In this document: positions 31,579 through 40,173 of the stretch, one piece after another
Layout: every line of letters starts with the position of its first letter
Position numbering within the stretch: the stretch's first letter is position 1
Assembly (NCBI GenBank): GCA_963721435.1
Contig: CAVRJC010000012.1
Location: forward strand, 620,001-684,000
Direction: 5' to 3'
DNA length: 64,000 nucleotides
DNA from: CAVRJC01 sp963721435
Lineage (GTDB): Bacteria > Actinomycetota > Acidimicrobiia > IMCC26256 > DASPTH01
Program-made: the position numbers and the translations under genes
Notes under the pieces: model-generated
Told to the model about the DNA's origin: nothing
The model's database searches: none
What the model saw: only the letters and a program-made list of their open reading frames with translations

Positions 31579-33849
31579 ATGACACCGCTGCGCACCGAAG
31601 ACCCGGCGCTGCTCCGCGGCGAGGCCAAGTTCGTCGACGACCTCGACATGGGTCAGCTGTGGGCGGCCTTCGTGCGCTCGTCGCTCGCGCACGCCCGCAT
31701 CGGATCGATCGACGGCGCGGCCGCGAGCGCCGCGACCGGAGTCGTCGCCTGCTTCACCGCGGGCGATCTCGGGATCGGCGCGGTGCGCCCGCACCCGATG
31801 CTCCCGCCGGTGTTCGACCGCCCGCCCCTGGCCGTCGATGTCGTGCGCTTCGTCGGCGATCCCGTCGCGGTCGTCGTCGCCGACACGCGCGCCCACGCGC
31901 TCGACGCCGCCGAGCTCGTCGACGTGCGCTTCGAGCCCCTGGCCGTGACCATCGATCCCGTCGCCGCGCTGGAAGCGGACGCGCCGATCGCGTTCCCGGC
32001 ACACGGCACCAACGTCGCGTTCGAGCGCATCGACAACGACGAAACCGATGTGCTGGGGGGCGCGGAGATCATCGTGCGCGGCGAGTTCGTGAACCAGCGC
32101 GTCGCGCCCGCGCCCATGGAGCCCGACGGCGTGCTCGCGCACATCGACGACGACACCGGTGTGCTCACCGTGTGGGCGTCGACCCAACGCGTGCACCAGG
32201 TACGTGACGCGATCGCCGCCGCGCTCGCCCTCGGTGACGACGACGTCCGCGTGCGCGCGCCGCAGGTGGGCGGCGGGTTCGGCGGCAAGTTCGAGCCTGC
32301 GCCCGAGGCGGTCGTGGTGGCTGCACTCGCACGCCGCCTCGGGCGCGCGGTCGCGTGGACGCAGACGCGCAGCGAGAACCTCGTCGGCATGCCCCACGGC
32401 CGCGGCCAGCTGCAGCGCGGCGCGCTCGGCCTGCGTCGCGACGGCACCTTCGTCGGGCTCTGGATCGACGTGCTCGGCGACGCGGGCGCGTACCCGATCG
32501 TCGGCGCGCTGATCCCCAACGCAACCGTCGTGATGGCACCCGGCACGTACCGGTTCGAGCGGGCCGGCGGACGCGGGCGCAGCGCGGTGACCAACACGAC
32601 GCCGATGGGCGCGTACCGCGGCGCGGGACGGCCCGAGGCGTGCGCGCTGCTCGAGCGCCTGATCGACATCGCCGCGGCTGAGCTCCAGATGGACCCGGTC
32701 GAGTTGCGCCGGCGAAATCTCGTGCCTGCCGACGCGTTCCCGTTCACGAGCGCGACGGGACTGGTCTACGACTCGGGCAACTACCCGGCGTGCCTCGACG
32801 CGGCGCTCGTGGCGCTCGACTACGACGGGCTGCGCGCGGAGCAACGCGACCGCCGCGCGCGCGGCGACGCGCCGCTGCTCGGGATCGGACTCGCGATGTG
32901 GATCGACTGCACGCCGATGAACCGGCCGGGTGAGTACGCGGCCGTCGACGTCGTACCGGACCCGCACACGAAGGCCGGCGTTCGGGTGATCGTGCGCGAC
33001 GGCGCGAACGACCAGGGGCAGGGGCACCGCACGACGTGGGCCATCCTCCTCGCCGACGCGCTCGGCCTCCCGGTGGAGTGCGTCGAGCTCGAGCTCGGCG
33101 ACACCGCGCGCGTGCCGACCGGCGAAGGCACCGGCTCGGCGCGGTCGTTGATGCTCGCCGGCAACGCGGTCGCCGAAGCCGGCGCCCTCGCACGCGAACG
33201 AGCACGCGCACTCGCCGCCGATCTCCTCGAGGCAGCGGTCGACGACATCGTGCTCACCGACGAGGCCCGCTTCGCGGTCGCGGGGACGCCGGCGAAGTCG
33301 GTGTCGTGGCGCGACGTCGTCGACGCCGAGCGCATCGGGGTCGCGTTCGATTTCGAGCAGGCCGGACCGACGTTCCCGTCGGGCGTGCACGCCGCCGTGG
33401 TGGAAGTCGATCCCGAGACCGGTGCCGCGCGCGTCCTGCGGTTCGTCGCGGTCGACGACTGCGGCCGCATCGTGAACCCGACGATCGTCGAGGGCCAGCA
33501 GCACGGCGGGATCGCGCAGGGCATCGCGCAGGCGCTCTACGAGCAGGTCGCACACGACGATGCCGGCAACCCGCTCACCGCGACGTTCGCGGACTACGGC
33601 ATCCCGTCGGCGGCCGAGTTGCCGTCGATCGACGCGCGGACCATCGAGACGCCGTCACCGGTGAACCCGCTCGGCGCGAAGGGCATCGGGCAGGCGGGCG
33701 CGATCGGGTCGACGCCCGCGGTGCAGAACGCGGTGATCGACGCGGTCGCGCACCTCGGCGTGCGCCACATCGATCTCCCCCTCACGCCCGAGCGCATATG
33801 GCGAGCCATCTCCATGGCTCGCTCGAGCCTCGGCCACACGCTCGGGTGA
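31579..33849 (+). CDS. Aldehyde-oxidase/xanthine-dehydrogenase-type molybdenum large subunit, active-site Glu changed
   Basis: 756 residues, complete: N-terminal domain (LRGEAKFVDDLDMGQLWAAF), pterin-binding QVGGGFGGKFEP, AYRGAGRPEA, GANDQGQGH and GEGTGSARS. It is not form I CO dehydrogenase, which has a Cys in AYRCSFR; here the loop is AYRGAGR. The catalytic Glu expected in G-x-G-E near the end is Gln: GAKGIGQAGAIGS, Gln705, codon CAG at 33691. No FAD or 2Fe-2S subunit gene is adjacent. ATG 31579 follows GATGAT by six bases, a weak leaderless promoter. Confidence 0.85.
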   Translation: MTPLRTEDPALLRGEAKFVDDLDMGQLWAAFVRSSLAHARIGSIDGAAASAATGVVACFTAGDLGIGAVRPHPMLPPVFDRPPLAVDVVRFVGDPVAVVVADTRAHALDAAELVDVRFEPLAVTIDPVAALEADAPIAFPAHGTNVAFERIDNDETDVLGGAEIIVRGEFVNQRVAPAPMEPDGVLAHIDDDTGVLTVWASTQRVHQVRDAIAAALALGDDDVRVRAPQVGGGFGGKFEPAPEAVVVAALARRLGRAVAWTQTRSENLVGMPHGRGQLQRGALGLRRDGTFVGLWIDVLGDAGAYPIVGALIPNATVVMAPGTYRFERAGGRGRSAVTNTTPMGAYRGAGRPEACALLERLIDIAAAELQMDPVELRRRNLVPADAFPFTSATGLVYDSGNYPACLDAALVALDYDGLRAEQRDRRARGDAPLLGIGLAMWIDCTPMNRPGEYAAVDVVPDPHTKAGVRVIVRDGANDQGQGHRTTWAILLADALGLPVECVELELGDTARVPTGEGTGSARSLMLAGNAVAEAGALARERARALAADLLEAAVDDIVLTDEARFAVAGTPAKSVSWRDVVDAERIGVAFDFEQAGPTFPSGVHAAVVEVDPETGAARVLRFVAVDDCGRIVNPTIVEGQQHGGIAQGIAQALYEQVAHDDAGNPLTATFADYGIPSAAELPSIDARTIETPSPVNPLGAKGIGQAGAIGSTPAVQNAVIDAVAHLGVRHIDLPLTPERIWRAISMARSSLGHTLG

Positions 33850-33879
33850 TCCGGTTCCCTCGGGCCCGGCTTTCGCTCG

Positions 33880-34341
33880 CTAACCCAGCGCGGCCCAGGT
33901 TGCGGGACCGACGACGCCGTCGGCCGGGCTGAGGTTCTTCGCCTGCTGGAACTTGATCACCGCGGCCTGGGTGCCGGGCCCGAAGCTCCCGTCGGCCGTA
34001 CCCGTCAGGTACGCGCCGGCGATGAGCTTCTGCTGCAGCGTGACGACGTCCGGGCCGCTCGAGCCGAGCTTCAGCACCGGTCGGGTCGCCGGGTTGATCG
34101 TGGTCGTGGTGGTCGCCGGCGAGCCCTTCTTGGTGGTGGCGGTCGCCGGCGTCGTGGTGGTCGCAGTGCCGGGCAGCGTGGTGCCCGGGACGAGGGTGGT
34201 GCCGGTGGCCTGCTGGGTGCTCACCGATCTCACGCCACCGAGCGACCCGTCCTTGGGAACGACGGCGAGCAGGATCACGGTCGCGAGCACCGCGAGCCCG
34301 ATCACCACCATCCCCCGCGAATTGAACTCCGATGTGTCCAA
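33880..34341 (-). CDS. Membrane-anchored peptidoglycan-binding protein
   Basis: 153 residues: one N-terminal membrane span (MVVIGLAVLATVILLAVV), a Thr/Ala/Pro-rich linker with Thr runs, and a C-terminal peptidoglycan-binding domain (VLKLGSSGPDVVTLQQKL, DGSFGPGTQAAVIKFQQAK, DGVVGPATWAAL). It should bind the cell wall from the outer face. TTG 34341 is taken as start because TAGGCT sits seven bases upstream; ATG 34311 would remove part of the N-terminal tail. Confidence 0.8.
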   Translation of the reverse strand: MDTSEFNSRGMVVIGLAVLATVILLAVVPKDGSLGGVRSVSTQQATGTTLVPGTTLPGTATTTTPATATTKKGSPATTTTTINPATRPVLKLGSSGPDVVTLQQKLIAGAYLTGTADGSFGPGTQAAVIKFQQAKNLSPADGVVGPATWAALG

Positions 34342-34348
34342 GGCCGTA

Positions 34349-34354
34349 AGCCTA
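34349..34354 (-). promoter_or_regulatory. -10 element TAGGCT of the peptidoglycan-binding gene
   Basis: Minus-strand TAGGCT precedes TTG 34341 by seven bases and supports that unusual start codon. Confidence 0.4.
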
Positions 34355-34416
34355 GAGATCTGCGCCGTGTCGTGCGCGGCGCGCCGTCGCGACCGTGCAG
34401 TGGCACGGGACTCGGG

Positions 34417-35082
34417 TCACGCGACGGCCATCGCGTGCGGCTCGCGATCGGCGCGGCGCCACGACGCGAACTGCAGGTAGATGAGGACGCTCACGACCGC
34501 GGCCCACGCGCACCACACCGACGTGAGCCCCTCGGCCTGGATTGCGGCGATGACCGTGACCGCGAGCACGTTGGCGACGCCGAACCAGCGGATCTGCCGG
34601 TAGCTCGACGCCAACGGCGCGCCACAGGTCGCGATCACGTAGAGGCCGGTCGCGATGTCGGCATAGCGGCCGGCACCGCCGTACTGGATGGTGTGCTCAG
34701 CGATGTGCGCGGTGATGTCGTTGCTCATCACCGCCCCCAACAGGTAGAGGCCGGCGATCGAGCCGAGCGCGACGAAGATCCACATCGCGTTCCGGCGACG
34801 GCGGTCGCGTTCGACGAGCAGGATCGCGAGCGGCGCGAGGATCGGCAGCACCACCCACGCGAACACCACGTACATGTAGACGGCGACGCCGTCGCCCTGG
34901 TGCGGTGCCGGGTCGCTGAGGCTGCGCCACACGAACCCTTCGACGATCTGGTGGAGCGCCAATGCAAGCGGCAATGCACCGAGTGCGAGCTCGCGCGGCT
35001 TCTCCACCTTGGTGAGCGTGGCGACGCCGACGATGCCGATGACCGCACCGCTGACGAAGTCAGCTTCAGCCGAAAAGCACAT
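34417..35082 (-). CDS. DUF6629-type integral membrane protein
   Basis: 221 residues with about seven hydrophobic segments. The opening MCFSAEADFVSGAVIG and the following LPLALALHQIVEGFVW match the family often named DUF6629, whose function is unknown. The conserved first residues (MCFSAEAD) and the HQ-x-x-EG motif could bind a ligand. It lies between the wall-binding gene and the TetR regulator, all on the minus strand, with no coupling overlaps. Confidence 0.72.
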   Translation of the reverse strand: MCFSAEADFVSGAVIGIVGVATLTKVEKPRELALGALPLALALHQIVEGFVWRSLSDPAPHQGDGVAVYMYVVFAWVVLPILAPLAILLVERDRRRRNAMWIFVALGSIAGLYLLGAVMSNDITAHIAEHTIQYGGAGRYADIATGLYVIATCGAPLASSYRQIRWFGVANVLAVTVIAAIQAEGLTSVWCAWAAVVSVLIYLQFASWRRADREPHAMAVA

Positions 35083-35120
35083 CCGCGCCGATCATGTCAC
35101 GACACCCGATGCGACGCCGC

Positions 35121-35738
35121 TCATGGGACGAGGGCGTTGCGCAGCACTTCCAGCACGTGGTCGCGACGCTCGTCGAGCGCGGCCGGCGACAACGGGTCTT
35201 CCCCCGTGAGGGTCTGGATCAACGGCGTGTCGGAGAGATACGACAGGACCGCGCCGTACGCGGTGATGACGAGCTGCGCGGCGTCGTAGCGACGAATGCG
35301 GCCCGCCTCCATCTCCGACTCGAGGAAGCTCACTGCCGCGTCGAACATCGGCTGCAGCGTCGCGCCGAGCTCCTCGATGAGCACCGGGCCACCGTCGAGC
35401 GCTTCGCGACGCGCGAGGCGCACGAACACCGGCTTGGTCTCGAAGTAGCTGAACGCGGTGCGGAGCACGTGCTCGATCTGCGGCCACCCTTGCTGCCCGT
35501 CGATCGAAGTGCCCACCAGCGAGGACCACTCGTCGAAGCTCTGGAGCACGACCGCGCGGTACAGCGCGTCCTTCGACGGGAAGTGGTGCAGCAGGCTCGG
35601 CCGCCGGATCCCGACCTCGTCGGCGATCTCGTTCAGGCTCGTGCCGGCATAGCCGTGCTCGGCAAAGCGGTCGAGCGCGGCGGCCAGGATCCTGGTCTTG
35701 GTGTCCACCTCGGGCAATTCAGGCGCCGTCCCGACCAT
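35121..35738 (-). CDS. TetR-family repressor, probable regulator of the desaturase pair
   Basis: 205 residues. N-terminal helix-turn-helix: TRILAAALDRFAEHGYAGTS then LNEIADEVGIRRPSLLHHFP and SKDALYRAV. The C-terminal ligand domain is helical. It is divergent from the acyl-CoA desaturase at 35856 across 117 bases that hold a TetR-like palindrome (35823-35840). It probably represses the desaturases and responds to acyl-CoA or fatty acid, as known for desaturase-linked TetR regulators. TAGCCT eight bases before ATG is its likely -10. Confidence 0.82.
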   Translation of the reverse strand: MVGTAPELPEVDTKTRILAAALDRFAEHGYAGTSLNEIADEVGIRRPSLLHHFPSKDALYRAVVLQSFDEWSSLVGTSIDGQQGWPQIEHVLRTAFSYFETKPVFVRLARREALDGGPVLIEELGATLQPMFDAAVSFLESEMEAGRIRRYDAAQLVITAYGAVLSYLSDTPLIQTLTGEDPLSPAALDERRDHVLEVLRNALVP

Positions 35739-35822
35739 CGCGCCGAAGGCTACGCGTCCGGGAATCGGGCGACTGCCACCGAATCAGGGTGATCCCTCCG
35801 AACGTAGCACCTCCGCGTCTAT

Positions 35823-35840
35823 CTACCGACCAGTAGGTAG
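35823..35840. promoter_or_regulatory. TetR-type operator in the desaturase promoter
   Basis: CTACCGACCAGTAGGTAG is an 18-base palindrome with seven of nine half-site pairs matching. It sits directly upstream of the -10 of the desaturase gene and between divergent TetR and target genes. Confidence 0.65.
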
Positions 35841-35842
35841 GA

Positions 35843-35848
35843 TACAAT
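35843..35848 (+). promoter_or_regulatory. -10 element TACAAT of the desaturase operon
   Basis: TACAAT is followed by seven bases and GTG 35856, giving a leaderless transcript whose -10 abuts the palindromic operator. Confidence 0.6.
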
Positions 35849-35855
35849 CCGCGGG

Positions 35856-36602
35856 GTGCCCCCCCTTCACCCACTCGTGGCCCTCGTGGTCGGCTTCGCG
35901 GTCATGCAGATCTCCGTGCTCGCCACCACCGTGTATCTCCACCGCGGCATCGCCCACCGCGCAGTGACCATCAAGCCCGCCGCCGCGATCCCGCTGCGCT
36001 TCATCATCTGGATCACCACCGGGATGCGGCCCCGCCAGTGGGCTGCGGTCCACCGCCGTCACCACGCCAAGGTCGACACGGTCGACGACCCGCACAGCCC
36101 ACTCATCCGCGGGTTCTGGCACGTCCAACTCGGCAACGTCTTCATGTACCACCGTGCGGTCCATGATCGTGAGCAGGTCGCCCGCTACTCGTTGGACCTC
36201 CCACCCGATCGCCTCGACAAGCTGTTCTTCGACCACGACATCCTCGGCCCGTTGCTCGGCACCGGCTTCCTGTGTGTCGTGCTCGGCTGGCCCACCGGCC
36301 TCCTGGCCGCGGGGATCCACCTGGCGCTCTACGTCGGCGCGAACAGCGCGGTCAACGCGGTCGGCCACACCTACGGCCAACGCCCCGACCCCGAGACGTC
36401 GGCGACGAACAACCAGCTCCTCGCCCTGATCACGATGGGCGAGGGCCAGCACAACAACCATCATGCGGCGCCGACCTCCGCGAAGTTCTCGTTCGAACGC
36501 GGTGAGGTCGACTTCGGATGGCGAGTCATCCAGCTCATGCAGCGCTTCGGCTGGCTGACCGTGCGTCACACCGACGCGCGCGTGCTCACGCACTCCTCCT
36601 GA
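35856..36602 (+). CDS. Acyl-CoA (delta-9 type) fatty-acid desaturase, first of pair
   Basis: 248 residues, integral membrane di-iron enzyme. His boxes are HRGIAH, HRRHH and HNNHH, the stearoyl-CoA-desaturase order. Hydrophobic spans surround them (LVALVVGFAVMQISVLATTV; GTGFLCVVLGWPTGLLAAG). It introduces a double bond into acyl chains with O2 and an electron donor, adjusting membrane fluidity. It is shorter than most bacterial homologues (usually ~300 or more). The GTG start is leaderless and under the TetR operator. The second desaturase follows after 43 bases. Confidence 0.85.
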   Translation: MPPLHPLVALVVGFAVMQISVLATTVYLHRGIAHRAVTIKPAAAIPLRFIIWITTGMRPRQWAAVHRRHHAKVDTVDDPHSPLIRGFWHVQLGNVFMYHRAVHDREQVARYSLDLPPDRLDKLFFDHDILGPLLGTGFLCVVLGWPTGLLAAGIHLALYVGANSAVNAVGHTYGQRPDPETSATNNQLLALITMGEGQHNNHHAAPTSAKFSFERGEVDFGWRVIQLMQRFGWLTVRHTDARVLTHSS

Positions 36603-36645
36603 CACCCGTCCGCGCGCAACCCCCGCGCGCAACATCGGAGCCGCA

Positions 36646-37617
36646 ATGGCCGTCCCCACGTCCACCCTCGATTCGCTCTCCCCGCGCGCGCCCCGGCGCC
36701 TGCCGGCACCGCCGCCCATGCCCGCACGGGCGAGTGGAGCGCAGCTCGCGCTGACGGCGCTCATCGTCGTCGGGCCGTTCCTCGGCATCGCGATGGCCGT
36801 GGTCGCGGGAGTGCCGGTGGGCTGGGTCGACGTCGCGCTCGTCGGCGCGCTCTACGCCTGCACCGTCCTCGGCGTCACCGCGGGGTACCACCGGCTGTTC
36901 ACGCATCGCGCGTTCGTCGCGTGCCGGCCGTTGAAGATCGCGCTCGCGGTCATGGGCTCGTTCGCGCTCGAGGGCTCGCTCACGAGCTGGGTCGCCAACC
37001 ACCGCGTCCACCATCGCTTCTCCGACCACGACGGCGATCCCCACTCCCCATACGCCCCCGCCCGTCGCTCCGCGTTCCGGGGACTGCTGCACGCGCACGT
37101 CGGGTGGCTCTTCCGCCCGGCGCCGGTCACCGAGCGCCGCGACGTGGCCGACCTGCTCGTCGACCGCGACCTCGTGGTGGTGTCGCGTCTCTTCCCCTTG
37201 TTCGCGGTCGCGACGTTCGCGCTCCCGTTCGTCGTCGGATGGGTCGCAGTCGGCACGTTGACGGGCGCGATCACCGCGCTCGTGTGGGGCGGCCTGCTCC
37301 GCATCGTGCTCGTGCACCACGTCACTTGGAGCACGAACTCGGTGTGCCACATGTTCGGGAAGCGACCGTTCCGCAGCGACGACCGGTCGAGCAACGTGGC
37401 CGCGCTCGCGGTGCTGTCGCTCGGCGAGTCGTGGCACAACGCCCACCATGCGTTCCCGCGCCTCGCCCGTCACGGCGTCGACCGGGGTCAGCTCGATCTC
37501 ACGGCGCTCGCGATCCGGGGCTGGGAGCGGATGGGCTGGGCCCACGACGTGCACTGGCCGCGCCCCGAGGCGCTGGCCCGCAAGCGGGTCGCCGGCGAGC
37601 TCGCGGTCGCGAGTTGA
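36646..37617 (+). CDS. Acyl-CoA (delta-9 type) fatty-acid desaturase, second of pair
   Basis: 323 residues with a Pro/Arg-rich N-terminal tail, four or more membrane spans, and His boxes HRLFTH, HRVHH and HNAHH. It also has the typical GYHRLFTHRAF and SLGESWHNAHHAFP blocks. It is full length for the family. GGAG six bases before ATG 36646 serves translation. It is likely co-transcribed with the first desaturase and so shares the TetR control; two dissimilar copies suggest different chain positions or substrates. Confidence 0.87.
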   Translation: MAVPTSTLDSLSPRAPRRLPAPPPMPARASGAQLALTALIVVGPFLGIAMAVVAGVPVGWVDVALVGALYACTVLGVTAGYHRLFTHRAFVACRPLKIALAVMGSFALEGSLTSWVANHRVHHRFSDHDGDPHSPYAPARRSAFRGLLHAHVGWLFRPAPVTERRDVADLLVDRDLVVVSRLFPLFAVATFALPFVVGWVAVGTLTGAITALVWGGLLRIVLVHHVTWSTNSVCHMFGKRPFRSDDRSSNVAALAVLSLGESWHNAHHAFPRLARHGVDRGQLDLTALAIRGWERMGWAHDVHWPRPEALARKRVAGELAVAS

Positions 37618-37623
37618 CCGGAT

Positions 37624-37890
37624 CTAGCTGAAGGGCGCGCGGCCGACCAGGCGGAGGACGCCGTCTTCGACCTCGGTCTCCACTGCGGCCTGCGCGGTCT
37701 GGCCCCGCCGTGGGTGCGGGTTGTCGACCAGCTTCACGACGTACTTGCCGACCTCGGTGATCCCCGGGACCTCGGAGCCCACGGTCCCGCGGCCGATCCA
37801 CGTGGGCGAGTCGAGATCGTCGATGTCGATCTCGAGGTAGATGGTGTCGTCGGGCCCGTCGAACGAGACCGTGCCCTGATAGTGCTCCAT
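37624..37890 (-). CDS. Hypothetical small protein (88 aa)
   Basis: A beta-rich small protein: GTVSFDGPDDTIYLEIDIDD, SPTWIGRGTVGSE, VGKYVVKLVDNPHPRRGQTA, LVGRAPF. Family not recognised. It may be a single-domain binding protein. ATG 37890 follows TAGCGT by seven bases, whose TAG is also the stop of the peroxiredoxin gene behind it. The gene converges with the second desaturase, six bases away. Confidence 0.55.
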   Translation of the reverse strand: MEHYQGTVSFDGPDDTIYLEIDIDDLDSPTWIGRGTVGSEVPGITEVGKYVVKLVDNPHPRRGQTAQAAVETEVEDGVLRLVGRAPFS

Positions 37891-37897
37891 GGCGGGG

Positions 37898-37903
37898 ACG
37901 CTA
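37898..37903 (-). promoter_or_regulatory. -10 element TAGCGT of the 37890 gene
   Basis: Minus-strand TAGCGT precedes ATG 37890 by seven bases and overlaps the preceding stop codon. Confidence 0.45.
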
Positions 37904-38349
37904 CCCGGCGGAGACGCGGACCGCGCCAAGCGCCTTGTCCGCGTGCACGTTCATGCGGATCTCACTGCGGATCACCTCGAGCACGTGGCCGTCCTGGCCG
38001 ATCACGAACGTGGCGCGCCTGGCCCGACCGCCGCCGCGGCGCACGCCGAACTGCTCCGCGACCTTGCCGTCGACATCGGCGAGCAGCGGGTAGTCGAACG
38101 AGTGCTTGTCGGCGAACTGCTTCTGCTTCTCGACCGGGTCGCTGCTGATGCCCACCCGCTGCGCGCCCGCGCGGTGAACTCCTCGCCCATGTCGCGGAAG
38201 TGGCAGCTCTCCTTCGTGCACCCGAGCGTGAGCGCGGCGGGGTAGAAGAACAACACGACGGGCCCCTGCGCGAGGAACTCGCTGAGCTTGCGCGGCGTAC
38301 CGGTCTCGTCGGAGAGCTCGAAATCAGGAACCTCGTCACCCTTCTCCAT
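37901..38349 (-). CDS. bcp: Thioredoxin-dependent peroxiredoxin (Bcp/PrxQ type), frameshifted
   Basis: The N-terminal half from ATG 38349 contains PDFELSDETGTPRKLSEF and the peroxidatic site YPAALTLGCTKESCHFRD with C44 and C49, the C-x4-C pair of PrxQ. The C-terminal half continues in another frame: AGAQRVGISSDPVEKQKQF, YPLLADVDGKVAEQFGV, ATFVIGQDGHVLEVI. One base appears missing at about 38165-38172 (449 bases). The enzyme reduces H2O2 and organic peroxides in the cytosol. The start is leaderless, TACGGT six bases upstream. Confidence 0.75.
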
Positions 38350-38355
38350 GACCGC

Positions 38356-38361
38356 ACCGTA
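38356..38361 (-). promoter_or_regulatory. -10 element TACGGT of the peroxiredoxin gene
   Basis: Minus-strand TACGGT precedes ATG 38349 by six bases. Confidence 0.5.
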
Positions 38362-38404
38362 GCTCCCGGTGGCGCCGCGCCCGTGGGTGGGGAAGCATGG
38401 GGCC

Positions 38405-38710
38405 ATGAAGGGTGATCGGGTCGAAGTCGTGGTCGATGTCGGTGAGGGCGGCACCCGCACGTACGACATCGTGGCGACGCGCGCGGGACGGCGGGTCGAG
38501 ACCACCACGGGCCGCGGTGTGGTCGAGGTCGCCGAGGTCACCCGCACCGGTCAGGTCGTGCGCACGGCGCGGTTCATGCAGGCGCGCGTGATCGCGGTCG
38601 TCGAGCATCCGATGGACGACCCGTCGTTCGACGGCGACGCGACGACCCGCACACCACCGCGCGAGCTCGGCCTCGCGCTCGATCTCGACCTGGACGAGCC
38701 AGCTCAGTAG
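38405..38710 (+). CDS. Hypothetical protein (101 aa)
   Basis: Beta-rich: GDRVEVVVDVGEGGTRTYDI, GVVEVAEVTRTGQVV, ARFMQARVIAVVEHP, then an acidic end (LALDLDLDEPAQ). No family recognised and no signal or membrane span. It is divergent from the peroxiredoxin by 55 bases and overlaps the convergent VOC gene by seven. The start ATG 38405 lacks both a clear ribosome site and a good -10. Confidence 0.5.
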   Translation: MKGDRVEVVVDVGEGGTRTYDIVATRAGRRVETTTGRGVVEVAEVTRTGQVVRTARFMQARVIAVVEHPMDDPSFDGDATTRTPPRELGLALDLDLDEPAQ

Positions 38711-39087
38711 TAGCGCAGCTCGACGGTGTTGCCGTCGGGGTCGAGCACGTAGAGCGACGTGCCGTTGCCGCGCGCACCGAAGCGAGTTGCAGGGCCGTCG
38801 ACCACGGTGAAGCGCCCACTGGCCGCGAGCGCGTCGAAGTCGGTCGGCTCGACGACGAGGCAGAGATGGTTCATGTTCTCGCCGGTGCGCGGCTCCGTGA
38901 CAAAGTCGAGGATCGTGTGCTCGCTGGCGCGCGCGGACGGGAACGGCGCTTCGCCGCGTCGCCATTCGTCGACGCGCACCGGCGCGAGCCCGAGCTCCTC
39001 GAGGTAGAACGCAAGCGTGTCGTCCACGTCGCTCACGTGGAGCACCACGTGATCGAACCCGATGACGCGTAGAATCGACTCGGTCAC
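38704..39087 (-). CDS. VOC (glyoxalase) family protein
   Basis: 127 residues: FDHVVLHVSDVDDTLAFYLE (metal His), ENMNHLCLVVEPTDFDAL (second His), and LYVLDPDGNTVELRY (metal Glu). This is a single-chain glyoxalase-I-like fold that dimerises to form metal sites. Reaction unassigned. GTG 39087 is taken as start; AAAGAT six bases before it is a weak leaderless -10. It stands alone on the minus strand. Confidence 0.75.
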   Translation of the reverse strand: MTESILRVIGFDHVVLHVSDVDDTLAFYLEELGLAPVRVDEWRRGEAPFPSARASEHTILDFVTEPRTGENMNHLCLVVEPTDFDALAASGRFTVVDGPATRFGARGNGTSLYVLDPDGNTVELRYY

Positions 39088-39117
39088 ACCATCATCTTTT
39101 CGCTCGTGCGCGCGTCC

Positions 39118-39972
39118 TCAGGTGGCGAGTTGGGGCGACTGCTTCGGAACGAGCACGATCTTGCGCAGAATGCCGAGGCGCATGCCCGCGACGGTGGTGC
39201 CCAGGACGAGCGCGATCAACGCCGCCGCCGCGAGGCCCGTGCGCCACTCGGACGAAATGGTGCCGGCGAGCGCGGCGATGGTCGCCAGGTTCAGCACCGC
39301 GTGCACGACGGTGGCGGGGAACAACGCACCCGTGCGCAAGACCGCATAGCCCAGCACCACACCGAGGCACGCGAACGGCAGCGCGTGCAGCGTGTCGCTC
39401 ATCTGCGCGACGTGCCCCGGGAGCAACGTGAACACGAGCCCGGCCGCGAGCAGCGCGACGACGCCGGGAACGACACCCCAGTCTTCGGCGTTGCGCCAGT
39501 TCCGCCCGAGCAACTTGGCGCAGCCCGCGCCGACGAGAATCAGAACCGCGAGGCGGTAGACGAGCTCCTCACCGAGTGCAGCGAGGATCAGACCCAGGGC
39601 CTCGCGGCCGCCGTGCACGTACATCGAGTAGCGCCAGATCCCGAACACGAGCACGAAGCCCCCGACGATCAGGAACTCACGCCACGCCCGAATGTTGGCG
39701 TGGTCGAGGCCGAGCCGGCGCAGGCCGACCATGCACGCGAGCAGGATGCCCAACGGCAGCGCGGGCGATACCGGGACGCGGCCCAGGCTGCCCATCGAGA
39801 TGTCGGCCCACGCGGTGCCCACGTCGACGGCCACGGTGAAGGCCGCGACGACGAGCATCGCCGGGGTCAGCGGGAGCCGCGTCCACCGCAGCCATTTCCA
39901 CTCGACGCGAGTGCGCCGGGAGGCGAGCCGCGCGCCGACGACACCGTCGGGATCGCTCGGGTGCGGCGACAC
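39118..39972 (-). CDS. CPBP (CAAX-like) intramembrane metalloprotease
   Basis: 284 residues with about eight membrane spans. The CPBP motifs are present: EE-x3-R in GEELVYRLAVLI, a His in DTLHALPFACLG, and HAVLN for the last metal His. Bacterial members process prenylated or other membrane proteins, or handle bacteriocin immunity; the substrate is unknown. GTG 39972 is preceded by a purine-rich GGGAGGATC. The frame stays open upstream but that part is Arg/Pro-rich and non-coding in appearance. Confidence 0.75.
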   Translation of the reverse strand: MSPHPSDPDGVVGARLASRRTRVEWKWLRWTRLPLTPAMLVVAAFTVAVDVGTAWADISMGSLGRVPVSPALPLGILLACMVGLRRLGLDHANIRAWREFLIVGGFVLVFGIWRYSMYVHGGREALGLILAALGEELVYRLAVLILVGAGCAKLLGRNWRNAEDWGVVPGVVALLAAGLVFTLLPGHVAQMSDTLHALPFACLGVVLGYAVLRTGALFPATVVHAVLNLATIAALAGTISSEWRTGLAAAALIALVLGTTVAGMRLGILRKIVLVPKQSPQLAT

Positions 39973-40173
39973 GATCCTCCCTCTCCTCGTCAGCCGTGTG
40001 CGTCGGGGGCGCGACACATGTGGACAGCAGCTTGCCCGCCCCACGCGGTCGACCACTGGTAGCGTCAGCTTAGACACACTTCGCGGCGGGGATGCCCAGC
40101 GGACGCCACTCCGACCCCCAAGGATCGGCCAAGGATCGGGCGGCAACGTGCCGCCACCCACGAGAACGACCCC

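Noticed and set aside
31579..33849. Carbon monoxide dehydrogenase large subunit
   Set aside because: The form I signature AYRCSFR is absent (AYRGAGR instead) and no CoxM or CoxS gene is adjacent.
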